Below are positions 9,364-17,859 of a stretch of DNA of 64,000 nucleotides, piece by piece. The notes under the pieces were generated by a model that saw nothing but the letters and a program-made list of their open reading frames with translations, did not search any database and was not told where the DNA came from. The DNA lies in assembly GCF_004339085.1 (NCBI RefSeq), contig NZ_SMFX01000001.1, positions 2,327,352 to 2,391,351 on the forward strand. The letters are read 5' to 3'. The stretch is from Thiogranum longum. Its GTDB lineage: Bacteria > Pseudomonadota > Gammaproteobacteria > DSM-19610. A program made the position numbers and the translations under genes. Numbering within the stretch: the first letter of the stretch is position 1; the number at the start of each line of letters is the position of its first letter.

Positions 9364-10097
9364 TGTATAATCATCCCGTAGAGCATGACAAAAATCATCG
9401 GCGTCAGCGAAGCCAGCGCGATCAGACCAAAACCATCCACCAGCGGACTGCGCCCACGAATTGACGACGCCAGTCCAACACCGAGTGCTGTCACCAGCGG
9501 CACTGTAATTGTAGAGGTTGTAACGCCACCTGAGTCATAGGCGATACCCACAATCTCATCAGGAGCAAAGAAAGTGATCGTCACAACCAGCACATAGCCA
9601 CCGGCGATCAACCAGTGCATGGGCCAGCCTTTGAGAATACGCACCACCCCAAGCATGATTGCGAAGCCTACGGAAAATGCGACTGTCAGCCGCAAGCCAT
9701 CAGCATACGCATTACGGTCCCGCTCAGTCGGCCCTATGGCGCCATCAGCCGATGCTACCGCAGCCGCCTCATCCGCCACGGCAATCAACGCTGGCTCAGC
9801 AACTGTAGTCCCGAAACCCAGTGCAAAAGCAAATATCAACAGCCAGGCAAGACTGCCCTTGCGCGCCAGCGCATGTGCAATCGACTCGCCAATCGGGAAC
9901 AGTGCCATTTCCAGGCCGCTGATAAAAAACGTCAACCCGGTAACAACCAGTAAAATACCAATAAAGAGTTCTAACAGGTTGGGGATTGGTTGCTGCAACA
10001 CCACCAGCTGGAAAAACACCACGACCAGCACTACCGGCAGCAAATCCCTCGAACTGCTTATCAGCGCGCCGGCAAAAGCGCGCAATGCGCTACCCAT
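9360..10097 (-). CDS. DUF1538 membrane protein, subunit 1
   Basis: 245 residues from the ATG at 10097, chosen over a TTG at 10136 because it aligns with the paralogue's start and avoids overlap with the DUF2970 gene. It has the same motifs as its partner: [15 protein letters not shown] near residue 185 and [15 protein letters not shown]. The two are clear paralogues, consistent with an antiparallel two-subunit transporter; a poorly conserved loop containing [12 protein letters not shown] is specific to this copy. It belongs to one operon with DUF2970, the second DUF1538, PII-like and CBS genes. Confidence 0.88.
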   Translation of the reverse strand: MGSALRAFAGALISSSRDLLPVVLVVVFFQLVVLQQPIPNLLELFIGILLVVTGLTFFISGLEMALFPIGESIAHALARKGSLAWLLIFAFALGFGTTVAEPALIAVADEAAAVASADGAIGPTERDRNAYADGLRLTVAFSVGFAIMLGVVRILKGWPMHWLIAGGYVLVVTITFFAPDEIVGIAYDSGGVTTSTITVPLVTALGVGLASSIRGRSPLVDGFGLIALASLTPMIFVMLYGMIIQ

Positions 10098-10110
10098 CAA
10101 ACAATCGGGA

Positions 10111-10341
10111 TCAAGATGGCTGAACCGCGCTGACAACCAGCTTAACGATTCCCCATACCGTTAGAACAAACAGAATTGTCGCGACAGCGCCAACTGCGAG
10201 ATAGGTGGAGATGTTGCCTTGTCTGAAATCTTCCTGGTGCTTCTTGGTACTCTGCACACCAAACATCGAGGCAAAGACACTGCCAACCACACTAAAAAGC
10301 GACTGGCCCCGTGATGATGACGGTTTTTTCTGTTGCGACAT
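10111..10341 (-). CDS. DUF2970 small membrane protein
   Basis: 76 residues from the ATG at 10341 ([14 protein letters not shown]), preceded by GGAGAG at good spacing; the longer open frame upstream lacks a ribosome site. A single membrane helix near the C-terminus (about 50-71, [19 protein letters not shown]) follows a basic, Ser-rich cytoplasmic stretch, matching DUF2970. It is first in the DUF1538-PII-CBS operon, 13 nt before the next start, so it may be an accessory subunit. Function unknown. Confidence 0.75.
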   Translation of the reverse strand: MSQQKKPSSSRGQSLFSVVGSVFASMFGVQSTKKHQEDFRQGNISTYLAVGAVATILFVLTVWGIVKLVVSAVQPS

Positions 10342-10589
10342 ATAAACTCTCCGAAACAACCTGTGACAGGCCAGACCACTGAACAAAGGTCTAATGAATT
10401 TCATTGAAATCCGGCACTTAAGTTTGCCCAAAATCCGCCGCTAGCATTAATCGACGCCCGGCTTGATGTATTTTAACTCATTTTTCAGGGTGTTAGTGAG
10501 GCAATATTACCTCGGTTGTGCGGTCAGCAGGGAAGCTCCGCAGTGAAGTTTTTCTGCTGTGACGATTTCTGGAAATTTAGGGGCACCGT

Positions 10590-11654
10590 ATGCCGACGGT
10601 CTTAATTCTCGACGGGGAGCTTTCCCGACGACAACATCTGGTCAGGCTGATCACGAATATTGATCCGCAACTCCATGTCGAAACTTTCGTCAAGGCCGAT
10701 GCTGCGCTTACCTGGTTACGCTGGCACCCGGCCGACCTCGTCATCTCCGACAGCCAGTTTACCGATATTCGGGCAACCAGCATCATTCATGGTATACGCC
10801 AGCTACCGGATTGCAGTGAACTGCCTGTTGTCATGCTCACGCCGTGTGAAGACCTCGACTGCCGTCGTGATGTGCTGAACGCTGGCGCAACCGATCTCCT
10901 GACTATCCCGCTCGATGACCTGGAGTTCGGTGTACGTTGCAAAAACCTGCTGACATGGCGCAGCCAGCAAAAGATTATCCACCAGCGCGCCCGTTGGCTT
11001 GAACGGCGCGTATCAGAAGCCACCAGTGAAATCCGTAAACGTGAACACGAAACCCTGTTACGACTGGCCAAAGCCGGTGAATATCGTGATGAATGCACAG
11101 GGAATCATGTGCTTCGCATGGCCAGGTACGCCCGCCTGATAGCCGAACAGCTGGGTCTTTCCAAAAGCGACTGCGATGCCATAGAGATGGCGGCACCAAT
11201 GCACGATATCGGAAAGATCGGTGTACCGGACCAGATCCTGCGCAAACCGGCACGACTCACGCATGCTGAATTCGAGATTATGAAGCAGCACACGCTTATC
11301 GGTTATGAGATCCTCAAGGACAGCCCTTCAAAATATCTGCAGACCGGTGCAATCATTGCCCTCAGTCACCACGAGAAGTTTAATGGCACCGGCTACCCAC
11401 ACAAGCTGGGTGGACACGAAATACCTCTGGTTGCGCGCATCGTCAGCGTTGCTGATGCCTATGACGCATTGACCTCGGAACGCCCCTACAAGGAAGAGTG
11501 GCCGGTACAGAAAGCCGTCGATTATATTAATAACCAACGCAAGAAGTTCTTTGACCCGGAATGCGTCGATGCCTTTCTTGCCGAACTCGAAAATGCACTG
11601 CGCATCAAACAGTCACTTATAGACAGGCCCCGCAAGTCAAATTCACACCGCTAG
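10590..11654 (+). CDS. HD-GYP phosphodiesterase with degenerate receiver domain
   Basis: 354 residues. Residues 1-120 are a CheY-like receiver with Asp54 as possible phosphoacceptor, but the second acidic-pocket Asp is Gly9 (ILDGE) and the conserved Lys is replaced by Ile106 (LTIPLDD), so phosphorylation is doubtful. A linker helix (about 121-155) leads to an HD-GYP domain with His205-Asp206 in MHDIGKIGVPD, HHEKFNGTGYP (GYP at 268-270) and VADAYDALTSERPY. All main metal and GYP residues are present, so c-di-GMP hydrolysis is likely. The 3' part of this gene is partly duplicated 14.8 kb away, bracketing the polysaccharide island; c-di-GMP control of that locus is a plausible link. Confidence 0.92.
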   Translation: MPTVLILDGELSRRQHLVRLITNIDPQLHVETFVKADAALTWLRWHPADLVISDSQFTDIRATSIIHGIRQLPDCSELPVVMLTPCEDLDCRRDVLNAGATDLLTIPLDDLEFGVRCKNLLTWRSQQKIIHQRARWLERRVSEATSEIRKREHETLLRLAKAGEYRDECTGNHVLRMARYARLIAEQLGLSKSDCDAIEMAAPMHDIGKIGVPDQILRKPARLTHAEFEIMKQHTLIGYEILKDSPSKYLQTGAIIALSHHEKFNGTGYPHKLGGHEIPLVARIVSVADAYDALTSERPYKEEWPVQKAVDYINNQRKKFFDPECVDAFLAELENALRIKQSLIDRPRKSNSHR

Positions 11655-11687
11655 TTTTACCGGATGCAATTGGTTTAAATCGTCCGG
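11427..11687. repeat. Left flank repeat of the polysaccharide island
   Basis: Within and just after the 3' end of the HD-GYP gene. Bases 11427-11490 match 26337-26400 at 63 of 64 positions, and 11618-11687 match 26397-26466 with a handful of differences. The middle 131 nt are absent from the right copy. The same orientation makes this a direct repeat pair with about 14.65 kb between the copies. Confidence 0.9.
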
Positions 11688-11750
11688 GGGGGTATCGCAA
11701 GTATCCGCAACCGCTGAACCTGTACATTGAAGATCTGCTATATCCGGTCG

Positions 11751-13004
11751 TCATTGCAGATCTTTGGTCAGGACTTTATCCAGATCAAAGTCCGGTTCAA
11801 GCTCACTGCAAACGTCACACAGGCGTGTGATGTTACAACTGGACTTCCAGCAACCAATCTTTCCAAACTGCGCGAAGAGAATACGTGACAGATGATCGGT
11901 GCTTCGCCCCTTGAGAAACACCAGGTCACCGGCACGCAGGGATTCTTCGAGCCATTCTGCCGCATCCCTGATATTTCTGAATTCGCGACAACACGACGCG
12001 TCCATTCCGGCGTCTGTTGCTGCTCGAACGGCATGGTGTGCATGAGCGCCCACGAATACGGCAAAATCACATAACCCGGCCGCCAGATGACCGATATTTC
12101 GCAGGCGCCGCCGGGGGGAATCCTTTGAGTCCGACTGGTCGCTAAACACCAGCCCGCGTCGCTTTGCCCTGGCGTTCCGAAGCACTTCAAGCATGGCCTG
12201 TAGCGTATCAGGAGAACCGTTCACTTCGTCGCGCATAATAATGGCGCCATTCGGCAAGGCGACAGGCTGCATCCTTCCCATGAATGGCGGCACTTGAGCA
12301 ATCCGGCGGACTGCCTCGCCGACAGGTATACCGCAGGAATCGGCAACCACCAAAGCAGCGAGGACGGAGTTCAGCCAATGTGTGCCAACGAGTTGAGTCC
12401 GCACGTCGAAACGTTGTTTGCCGGTAACGAATTCGAACCGTAATCGGTCCGGCCAGCGGGATTCTGCCTTTTCCGCCCGATAGTCGCATGCCGGCGAGGA
12501 GCCGAAAAACACTGTCCTCTGCTTACTGCCCTTGGCCATTCTACATACTCTGTCATCATCGGCGTTGAGTACTGCGATGCCGTGCCGCGGGAGAAAACTC
12601 AACAATTCTGCTTTCTCTGCGGCGGTGGTCTCCAGGTCGCCGAACTTATTGGTATGCGTTCGGGCGACCCGAAGCACCACCGCGATATCCGGTTTCAGGA
12701 GGTGCGCGAGTCTGCGCATGTATCCGGGGCCCTGGACACCAACCTCTACGACCGCAAATCGATGCCAGGGACGCATTGCGCGTATCGTTCTGGGCACACC
12801 GTAGTGATCATTCTGATTCTGGAACGTTTTCAGGACAGGTCCGTGGGATTCCAGTGCCGCGGCAAGACACTCTTTGGCCGTGGTCTTGCCAACACTGCCT
12901 GTAATAGCGATAACCGTTGTGCGTATCATCAGTCTGCGCCAGACAAAAGTCAGAAGCGCTGAAACACGTCCGCGCAGCAAGTCCAGGTGTGAGGCAATCA
13001 ACAT
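11751..13004 (-). CDS. Mur ligase-family protein lacking the MurF N-terminal domain
   Basis: 417 residues. The ATP-binding loop ITGSVGKTTAKE starts at about residue 34, so the ~90-residue UDP-sugar-binding domain that precedes it in MurF is missing; the central domain (VEVGVQGPGYM, LNADDDRV) and a C-terminal domain (MGRMQPV, RDEVNGSPDTLQA) follow. The C-terminus adds a Cys-rich tail, Cys-X4-Cys-X5-Cys-X2-Cys around GCWKSSCN and CDVC, possibly metal-binding. Known: Mur-type ligases join an amino acid or peptide to a carboxylate using ATP. In this polysaccharide cluster it probably adds an amino acid to a sugar acid or lipid carrier; that is inference. A 9-bp inverted repeat at 11730-11764 straddles its stop. 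Confidence 0.85.
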   Translation of the reverse strand: MLIASHLDLLRGRVSALLTFVWRRLMIRTTVIAITGSVGKTTAKECLAAALESHGPVLKTFQNQNDHYGVPRTIRAMRPWHRFAVVEVGVQGPGYMRRLAHLLKPDIAVVLRVARTHTNKFGDLETTAAEKAELLSFLPRHGIAVLNADDDRVCRMAKGSKQRTVFFGSSPACDYRAEKAESRWPDRLRFEFVTGKQRFDVRTQLVGTHWLNSVLAALVVADSCGIPVGEAVRRIAQVPPFMGRMQPVALPNGAIIMRDEVNGSPDTLQAMLEVLRNARAKRRGLVFSDQSDSKDSPRRRLRNIGHLAAGLCDFAVFVGAHAHHAVRAATDAGMDASCCREFRNIRDAAEWLEESLRAGDLVFLKGRSTDHLSRILFAQFGKIGCWKSSCNITRLCDVCSELEPDFDLDKVLTKDLQ

Positions 13005-13116
13005 TCTCGCATCCTTGTTACCAATAAACGCTTCCGGTAGCGGAGAATCGCCGGCGTAAGGTTCCGGTTGTAGTCACCACTGATCATCAATCCTGATATT
13101 TTCAATCTCCATATCA

Positions 13117-15006
13117 TCAAGCCTGCCTCAACTTTAGTAATTGCCCGGAAATATCCTGTGGACTGGCGTTGTCGAACCGTGTGCGCAACCAGATTTCGCA
13201 AGCCATCAGGCGAAAGTGATAGTACGGACGTTGCTTCGCCAGTTCCAGAATCTCCGACTGATCCCGGGATGGCCATTTCAGCAAGTCCGACACACGGCCA
13301 TTGCGCAGGAATTCCGCTGTGTTGGACCACATGGAAGGCGGCATCGTAAACCCTATTTTAGGTGCCTGGATTATATTTTCGGGTAGATGTTTTCGAGCCA
13401 GGCTTTTAACTATTCTCTTGGTGACGCCTCTATGATATTTGGCGCTCACGGGTAGATCCAGACCGAAGTTGATCAGATTGTTTTCAAGAAAGGGTACACG
13501 TGCCTCGATGGAATGTTTCATTGTCATTTTATCCACGCTGCTCAGGCCTTCACGCATTTGTACATAGATGTCTTCGAAGCTGCTGGATAGAAACCCCCGG
13601 TCTTCCAGCGAAAGTCCGGCCAGCTTCTTGAACAAACGGCGTTGGCGCAAGGTTCTTGATGCACCGGCAACGAACAGAATGTTTGATGAACTGGAGATGT
13701 AGTTTATGGGATGACCCCGCGTCAAGTCGTGCGCTATCTGATCCTCTATATTTACAGGTCGCAAGCCGGGCAGATACTTGCCTGCCGCCCGGGTATAGCG
13801 ATTGTCGGGTATCCACCTGGCGCGAAGTGCATTTTTATACCAGTGACGGTACGCCGCTGCATGCCAGGTATAACCACCAAACAGTTCGTCAGCCCCGTCG
13901 CCTGTCAGGACAACCTTGAACCCGTCCCTGCGCAGGGTTTTCGCAACCACCATGGCGGCGACGTGCTGGGAAAAAAACAGGGGTTGGTCATTGGCGATAA
14001 TGGCTTCGGGCAATGTGCGAAACCAGCTCTCATGGTCCACCGGAACGCGTCGCAGCTCTACCCCGAGCGAGTCTGTGATCAGTCGGGCACGTGCCACTTC
14101 CTGGCCGCGCATCCCTTCGATATCCGCAACATAAGAGACAAGATCAGGTGAATGCCTGGATGCCAGGGCGGTAACAAGACCGGAATCCAGTCCGCCGCTA
14201 CACATCGTCGCCACAGGAACGTCGCTGATGAGATGCATTTCGACACTACTGCCTAGCAAGCTCTCAAAGCGGGCGAGATGAACGGAAAAGTCCTGGCCTG
14301 CGTTGTCGCTTATCTGTTCCGGTGAGATGTCACGCAAAACGTCAAAATATGTGGTGAGCTTCTCTCTACCTCTATGAAACCGGCACAGGGTTCCGGGTAA
14401 AAAAGCCTCTACACCCTGATAGGGCGTCATGGAGCCATCGAAACGTTCATATAGCAGCAAGGAAAACAAGGCGTGATGGTCGCACTCACACGTCACCGAT
14501 GGATGTTCAAAGAGGGCTTTTTGCTCCGAAGCGAAAACAAAACCACCGCCGGTTCTGGCAATAAACAGCGGTTTTATACCGAGCCGGTCCCGGGCAAGCC
14601 ATACGGATTGATCCCGAAGATCGTGGTAAGCGAAAGCGAACATGCCATTGAACCGGGGTACGGCGCGTTCCGGCCCCCAATGGTGCAGTGCGTAAAGCAC
14701 AACTTCGGTATCCGTTTCGCTCATGAATGTGACGCCTTCCTGTTTCAGCAGGCGGCGCAATTCGCGATAGTTGTAAATTTCGCCATTGAAAACAAGCACA
14801 CCAAGGCCGTCGTTGGTAATAAAAGGCTGATGTCCCCGCTCGCTCAGGTCAATGATACTCAGGCGAGCATGTCCGAAACCGACACCCTCTTTATGCCAGG
14901 TTCCCACATCATCAGGCCCACGCCTGGATATTTGCGAGAGCATAGCCTGTAAAATACTGTCCTTGCGCTCATGGGTGTCACCCACAAATCCTGCAATGCC
15001 ACACAT
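13117..15006 (-). CDS. asnB: Glutamine-hydrolysing asparagine synthase (AsnB-like)
   Basis: 629 residues beginning MCGIAGF, so Cys2 is the N-terminal glutaminase nucleophile once Met is removed. The class II glutaminase domain covers about 1-210 (FNGEIYNY, SETDTEVVLYAL), and the ATP-pyrophosphatase domain starts near 265 with CSGGLDSGL. The standard AsnB reaction is Asp plus Gln plus ATP to Asn. In polysaccharide loci these enzymes often amidate sugar uronic acids instead; exosortase-linked clusters carry a similar amidotransferase, though no exosortase or PEP-CTERM gene is seen here. It is 112 nt upstream of the Mur-type ligase on the same strand and divergent from the GNAT gene. Confidence 0.92.
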   Translation of the reverse strand: MCGIAGFVGDTHERKDSILQAMLSQISRRGPDDVGTWHKEGVGFGHARLSIIDLSERGHQPFITNDGLGVLVFNGEIYNYRELRRLLKQEGVTFMSETDTEVVLYALHHWGPERAVPRFNGMFAFAYHDLRDQSVWLARDRLGIKPLFIARTGGGFVFASEQKALFEHPSVTCECDHHALFSLLLYERFDGSMTPYQGVEAFLPGTLCRFHRGREKLTTYFDVLRDISPEQISDNAGQDFSVHLARFESLLGSSVEMHLISDVPVATMCSGGLDSGLVTALASRHSPDLVSYVADIEGMRGQEVARARLITDSLGVELRRVPVDHESWFRTLPEAIIANDQPLFFSQHVAAMVVAKTLRRDGFKVVLTGDGADELFGGYTWHAAAYRHWYKNALRARWIPDNRYTRAAGKYLPGLRPVNIEDQIAHDLTRGHPINYISSSSNILFVAGASRTLRQRRLFKKLAGLSLEDRGFLSSSFEDIYVQMREGLSSVDKMTMKHSIEARVPFLENNLINFGLDLPVSAKYHRGVTKRIVKSLARKHLPENIIQAPKIGFTMPPSMWSNTAEFLRNGRVSDLLKWPSRDQSEILELAKQRPYYHFRLMACEIWLRTRFDNASPQDISGQLLKLRQA

Positions 15007-15256
15007 ATTATTGTTTTCCGAATCAATGTTTACGAGCTGGTCAGGCTAAAAAGCCTTTAGCCTATTCTAGTGACAATGACACAAAAGGGGGAGCCAGGAT
15101 TCTGGTTGGCCTGACGAGCGGCGTGGGCCGAATTCTGCCTCAGCACCGAATTACCGTCGGCGTGCGATACCCTGGTTCTGAATTGTTGCCTTACAGGTCT
15201 TCCTGGTCTGGTATGATCTGTTGTACAGAATTAACAGATAAAATTTCTCTAACCAG

Positions 15257-15931
15257 ATGAATTTGCCTCCAGAATATTCACCAGGCTTGCTTCGACGCAC
15301 CTTCAGCCGACTTCGGGAAATACAAAAATGGGAAGGCAACCATGGAATATTCAACCGCATACTTGCGAGCCTGGGATACCGGTGTGTCGGTTGGTACGTT
15401 CATTCACTACAGCACCCGATAAGTCCGGTTGAGGCACGCACTGAGTTCGACTTTACCGAACTATCAGGCGCTGACCTGGAGCGCTATCTCCTGTTTCGTC
15501 GAGGCGCCAGGGAAGAAGATATACTGGCCCGCCTGGCAGCAGGCAACAGATGCTACGCAGCCCTGTGTAATGGTGAAATCGCGTCTGTCAGCTGGATCGC
15601 TGAAAAACAGGGGTATCTGGAGATGATCGGGTACCGGTTCCCCCTGGAGTCGGATGAAATTTATATGTTCGATTCGTTCACAGCGAAAAGATATCGCGGA
15701 AAACGGCTTGTTCCAGCACTATACTCAAGGTTAACCGAGCATTACAGGGCGGGTGGCTACCGGACCGTCATCACGTTGATCGTTCCAGAAAACAAGTCAA
15801 ATATCACATCGCGAACACGTTCGGGTTTCAAACAGACAGGCAGTGTGACACAGCTCAAGCTGGGGTCCTTCTGCTGGTACCGCTTCCACGGCGAGTGCAG
15901 ACCGCAAGTCCCTGGACTGGACAAGCAGTGA
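15257..15931 (+). CDS. GNAT-family acyltransferase
   Basis: 224 residues. A GNAT fold is visible in the C-terminal half: IYMFDSFTAKRYRGKRLVPAL (here the pantetheine-binding RGKR loop around residues 145-155) followed by YRTVITLIVPENKSNITS and SGFKQTGSV. The N-terminal ~60 residues are of unknown type. Its stop overlaps the ATG of the FemAB-like gene (TGATG), so the two are co-translated. A likely role is N-acyl or amino-acyl modification of a sugar or peptide in the island's glycan; the substrate is unknown. Confidence 0.8.
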   Translation: MNLPPEYSPGLLRRTFSRLREIQKWEGNHGIFNRILASLGYRCVGWYVHSLQHPISPVEARTEFDFTELSGADLERYLLFRRGAREEDILARLAAGNRCYAALCNGEIASVSWIAEKQGYLEMIGYRFPLESDEIYMFDSFTAKRYRGKRLVPALYSRLTEHYRAGGYRTVITLIVPENKSNITSRTRSGFKQTGSVTQLKLGSFCWYRFHGECRPQVPGLDKQ

Positions 15932-17082
15932 TGCCGACCCTTCCTGTAAAACGGGGAATATTGTCATCAGCCGTCTGGAAATTGCTCGAATATGCTCCAC
16001 TCACGGCAGAAGCATCCATGGACAGGTTGCACTACATAGCTTCAAGCATCGCAAACTGGCGAGTACCGGTAATACGTTGCACTGGCACTCATCCTGAGAC
16101 CGGGAAAGCCGTAGCCGTCATCGTCGCCGATAATCAGCCCTCTGCCGAGCACTTTATCCGGCACATGGCAGGCATTGACTTCAGAACAGAAGAACTGGGC
16201 AAGGTTCCCGTGTGGAAACTGCCCGGTTTTTTTACTGAACATGGCAGTGATACCACCATGTCCATTGCACACATCAATAGCCGACTCGGGCACCTGCTGT
16301 TCACGGGGAAGCAGCTTCATGTTCCGGAATGCCTCGGCACGCGCCTGACTGTTCCCGATCATGGTGAAGCAACAAGCCGTGCCAGGCGTAGCCAGGCATC
16401 GAATCTGAGACGATTCCACAGGAACGGGCTTGACTGGGAAGTGAGCCGAAGTCTGGATGAATTCGACGACTTCTATCATAAAATGTATGTACCCTTCACA
16501 CTCGCGAGACATGGTGATGCCGCCACAATCCGCAGCTATTCCCGGCTGCGGAACTACATGCTTCACGGCGGTATTATCTGGGTATTGCATAACGGGCGCA
16601 GAATCTCCGGAGACCTGTTCGCAGAGTCGGGAGACACCCTGTACTGGATATGCACCGGTACCGATCATGGGCATGAGGAACCCGTGTCGTTAGGGGCTAC
16701 CAGCGCAATCTATATATTCGGGGTACAGTATGCGCGGCAGGCCGGGCTTGGTCAGCTCGATCTCGGAGTGTGCCGTCCTTCATTGCGCGATGGCATACTT
16801 GCACACAAGAAGCGCTGGGGAGCTGAGTTGCGACCCTCGACCCGTTGCCAGCACTCACTGATCATCCAATGGGAGAACTGGAGCGAAGAGTTAGCACATT
16901 TTCTCTGGCACACCGCACCCGTCATCCAGGACGAGGACGGACTGACAGGAATTGTATCTGTGCCAGACAGAAGCCCGGAACCGGAGATACTGCAGAAGGA
17001 ACTACTGGGGCCAGGAATACGGGGACTGAAAATCCTGGATGGCGAAACCACGATTTCAGTCAAAAACCGAACAGGCGTCTGA
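15931..17082 (+). CDS. FemAB-like / BioF2-type GNAT acyltransferase
   Basis: 383 residues from the ATG at 15931, which overlaps the previous TGA; a longer frame to 15895 is possible but lies inside the upstream gene. The C-terminal half contains the double-GNAT signature SQASNLRRFHRNG, FDDFYHKMYVPF and GVCRPSLRDGILAHKKRWGA typical of FemAB/BioF2-like (PF13480) proteins. FemAB enzymes transfer amino acids from tRNA to a peptidoglycan bridge; homologues in exopolysaccharide loci have unknown substrates. Together with the Mur-type ligase and AsnB it argues for amino-acid decoration of the glycan. It overlaps the convergent oxygenase-like gene by 23 nt. Confidence 0.8.
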   Translation: MPTLPVKRGILSSAVWKLLEYAPLTAEASMDRLHYIASSIANWRVPVIRCTGTHPETGKAVAVIVADNQPSAEHFIRHMAGIDFRTEELGKVPVWKLPGFFTEHGSDTTMSIAHINSRLGHLLFTGKQLHVPECLGTRLTVPDHGEATSRARRSQASNLRRFHRNGLDWEVSRSLDEFDDFYHKMYVPFTLARHGDAATIRSYSRLRNYMLHGGIIWVLHNGRRISGDLFAESGDTLYWICTGTDHGHEEPVSLGATSAIYIFGVQYARQAGLGQLDLGVCRPSLRDGILAHKKRWGAELRPSTRCQHSLIIQWENWSEELAHFLWHTAPVIQDEDGLTGIVSVPDRSPEPEILQKELLGPGIRGLKILDGETTISVKNRTGV

Positions 17083-17761
17083 CACCTCGGGTTATTGGCT
17101 TGAACCAGCGCCTGCGCCGGACAACATAGCCCAGACTGAAACGATCGGTTTCCGAGTACACCGTATGCCAAAAGGGAATACCCGGATCAATCCGGAAGGC
17201 GCGCACATTCCATTCACTATCCAGCGCAGTAACAATGCGCCCCGTGTCAGGTTCTCTGTATCTGAAGAATGACTTACCGGGCTCGCTGGCATGAGTGATA
17301 TAAACCCTCCAGCCGGGAGATGCACTGTTGGTGTGCCACCCCATGTACCCTCCCCGGGGATACCAGAAGTGGCCGCTGCATCGAACCTCAAGTGGGTAAG
17401 GTGCCTCGAAGGTCTCAAGCAACCGCCGGCTCAGCAACTCATCAACTCTGGCACGTCGAATCAATATGTCCTCGCTGGATATGGAGTGTGCATCATTGGG
17501 TATGTTGAATGAAATAACGTTGGATATCTCCCGATTCGTCGCGATGCCATGAACATCCTTTTGGCTGCCCAGTATCTGCTCAAGCGCCTGTTCACAGACC
17601 ATCTCATGTGCCTTGCCAGCATCATTGCCTGGCGCAGGTTGCCCGATTATGTGTTGCTGGGCCATAATCATGCCGTGGATCGCGTCAACAAGTGTCGGGT
17701 CATCAAGCCATCCGGGCAAATCAAAAAAAACCTGCTCTGAGCTGATCGGAATTCTTTCCAC
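17060..17761 (-). CDS. 2OG-Fe(II) oxygenase-like protein with an HxN motif
   Basis: 233 residues; GTG start with a strong GGAGGAC six bases upstream. The second half fits a double-stranded beta-helix oxygenase: GYMGWHTN (His143, Asn145) at the usual HxD position, distal His199 in IPFWHTVYSE, and Arg207 in DRFSLGYVVR as 2-oxoglutarate anchor. Asn in place of Asp/Glu is unusual for iron binding, but the GWHTN context looks like a family trait, not decay. The substrate could be a sugar, lipid or amino acid of the island's product. It is transcribed against the main gene direction. Confidence 0.65.
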   Translation of the reverse strand: MERIPISSEQVFFDLPGWLDDPTLVDAIHGMIMAQQHIIGQPAPGNDAGKAHEMVCEQALEQILGSQKDVHGIATNREISNVISFNIPNDAHSISSEDILIRRARVDELLSRRLLETFEAPYPLEVRCSGHFWYPRGGYMGWHTNSASPGWRVYITHASEPGKSFFRYREPDTGRIVTALDSEWNVRAFRIDPGIPFWHTVYSETDRFSLGYVVRRRRWFKPITRGVRRLFGF

Positions 17762-17859
17762 AATGTCCTCCGGAGAAAATCAGTCTAAAGCATAGCTGCT
17801 ATTTGAACAATTTCTCCTTAAAATAACTGCTACAGATTATAAGAAAACGCGAGACATCA

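Noticed and set aside
11730-11764. 9-bp inverted repeat AAGATCTGC / GCAGATCTT at the end of the Mur-type ligase
   Set aside because: 17-nt loop, AT-rich stem and no T tract; not convincing as a terminator, possibly chance.
13117-17082. Exosortase/PEP-CTERM glycan system (AsnB plus FemAB plus CapK)
   Set aside because: The gene classes fit, but no exosortase, PEP-CTERM tail or XrtA-associated marker gene is seen in the window.
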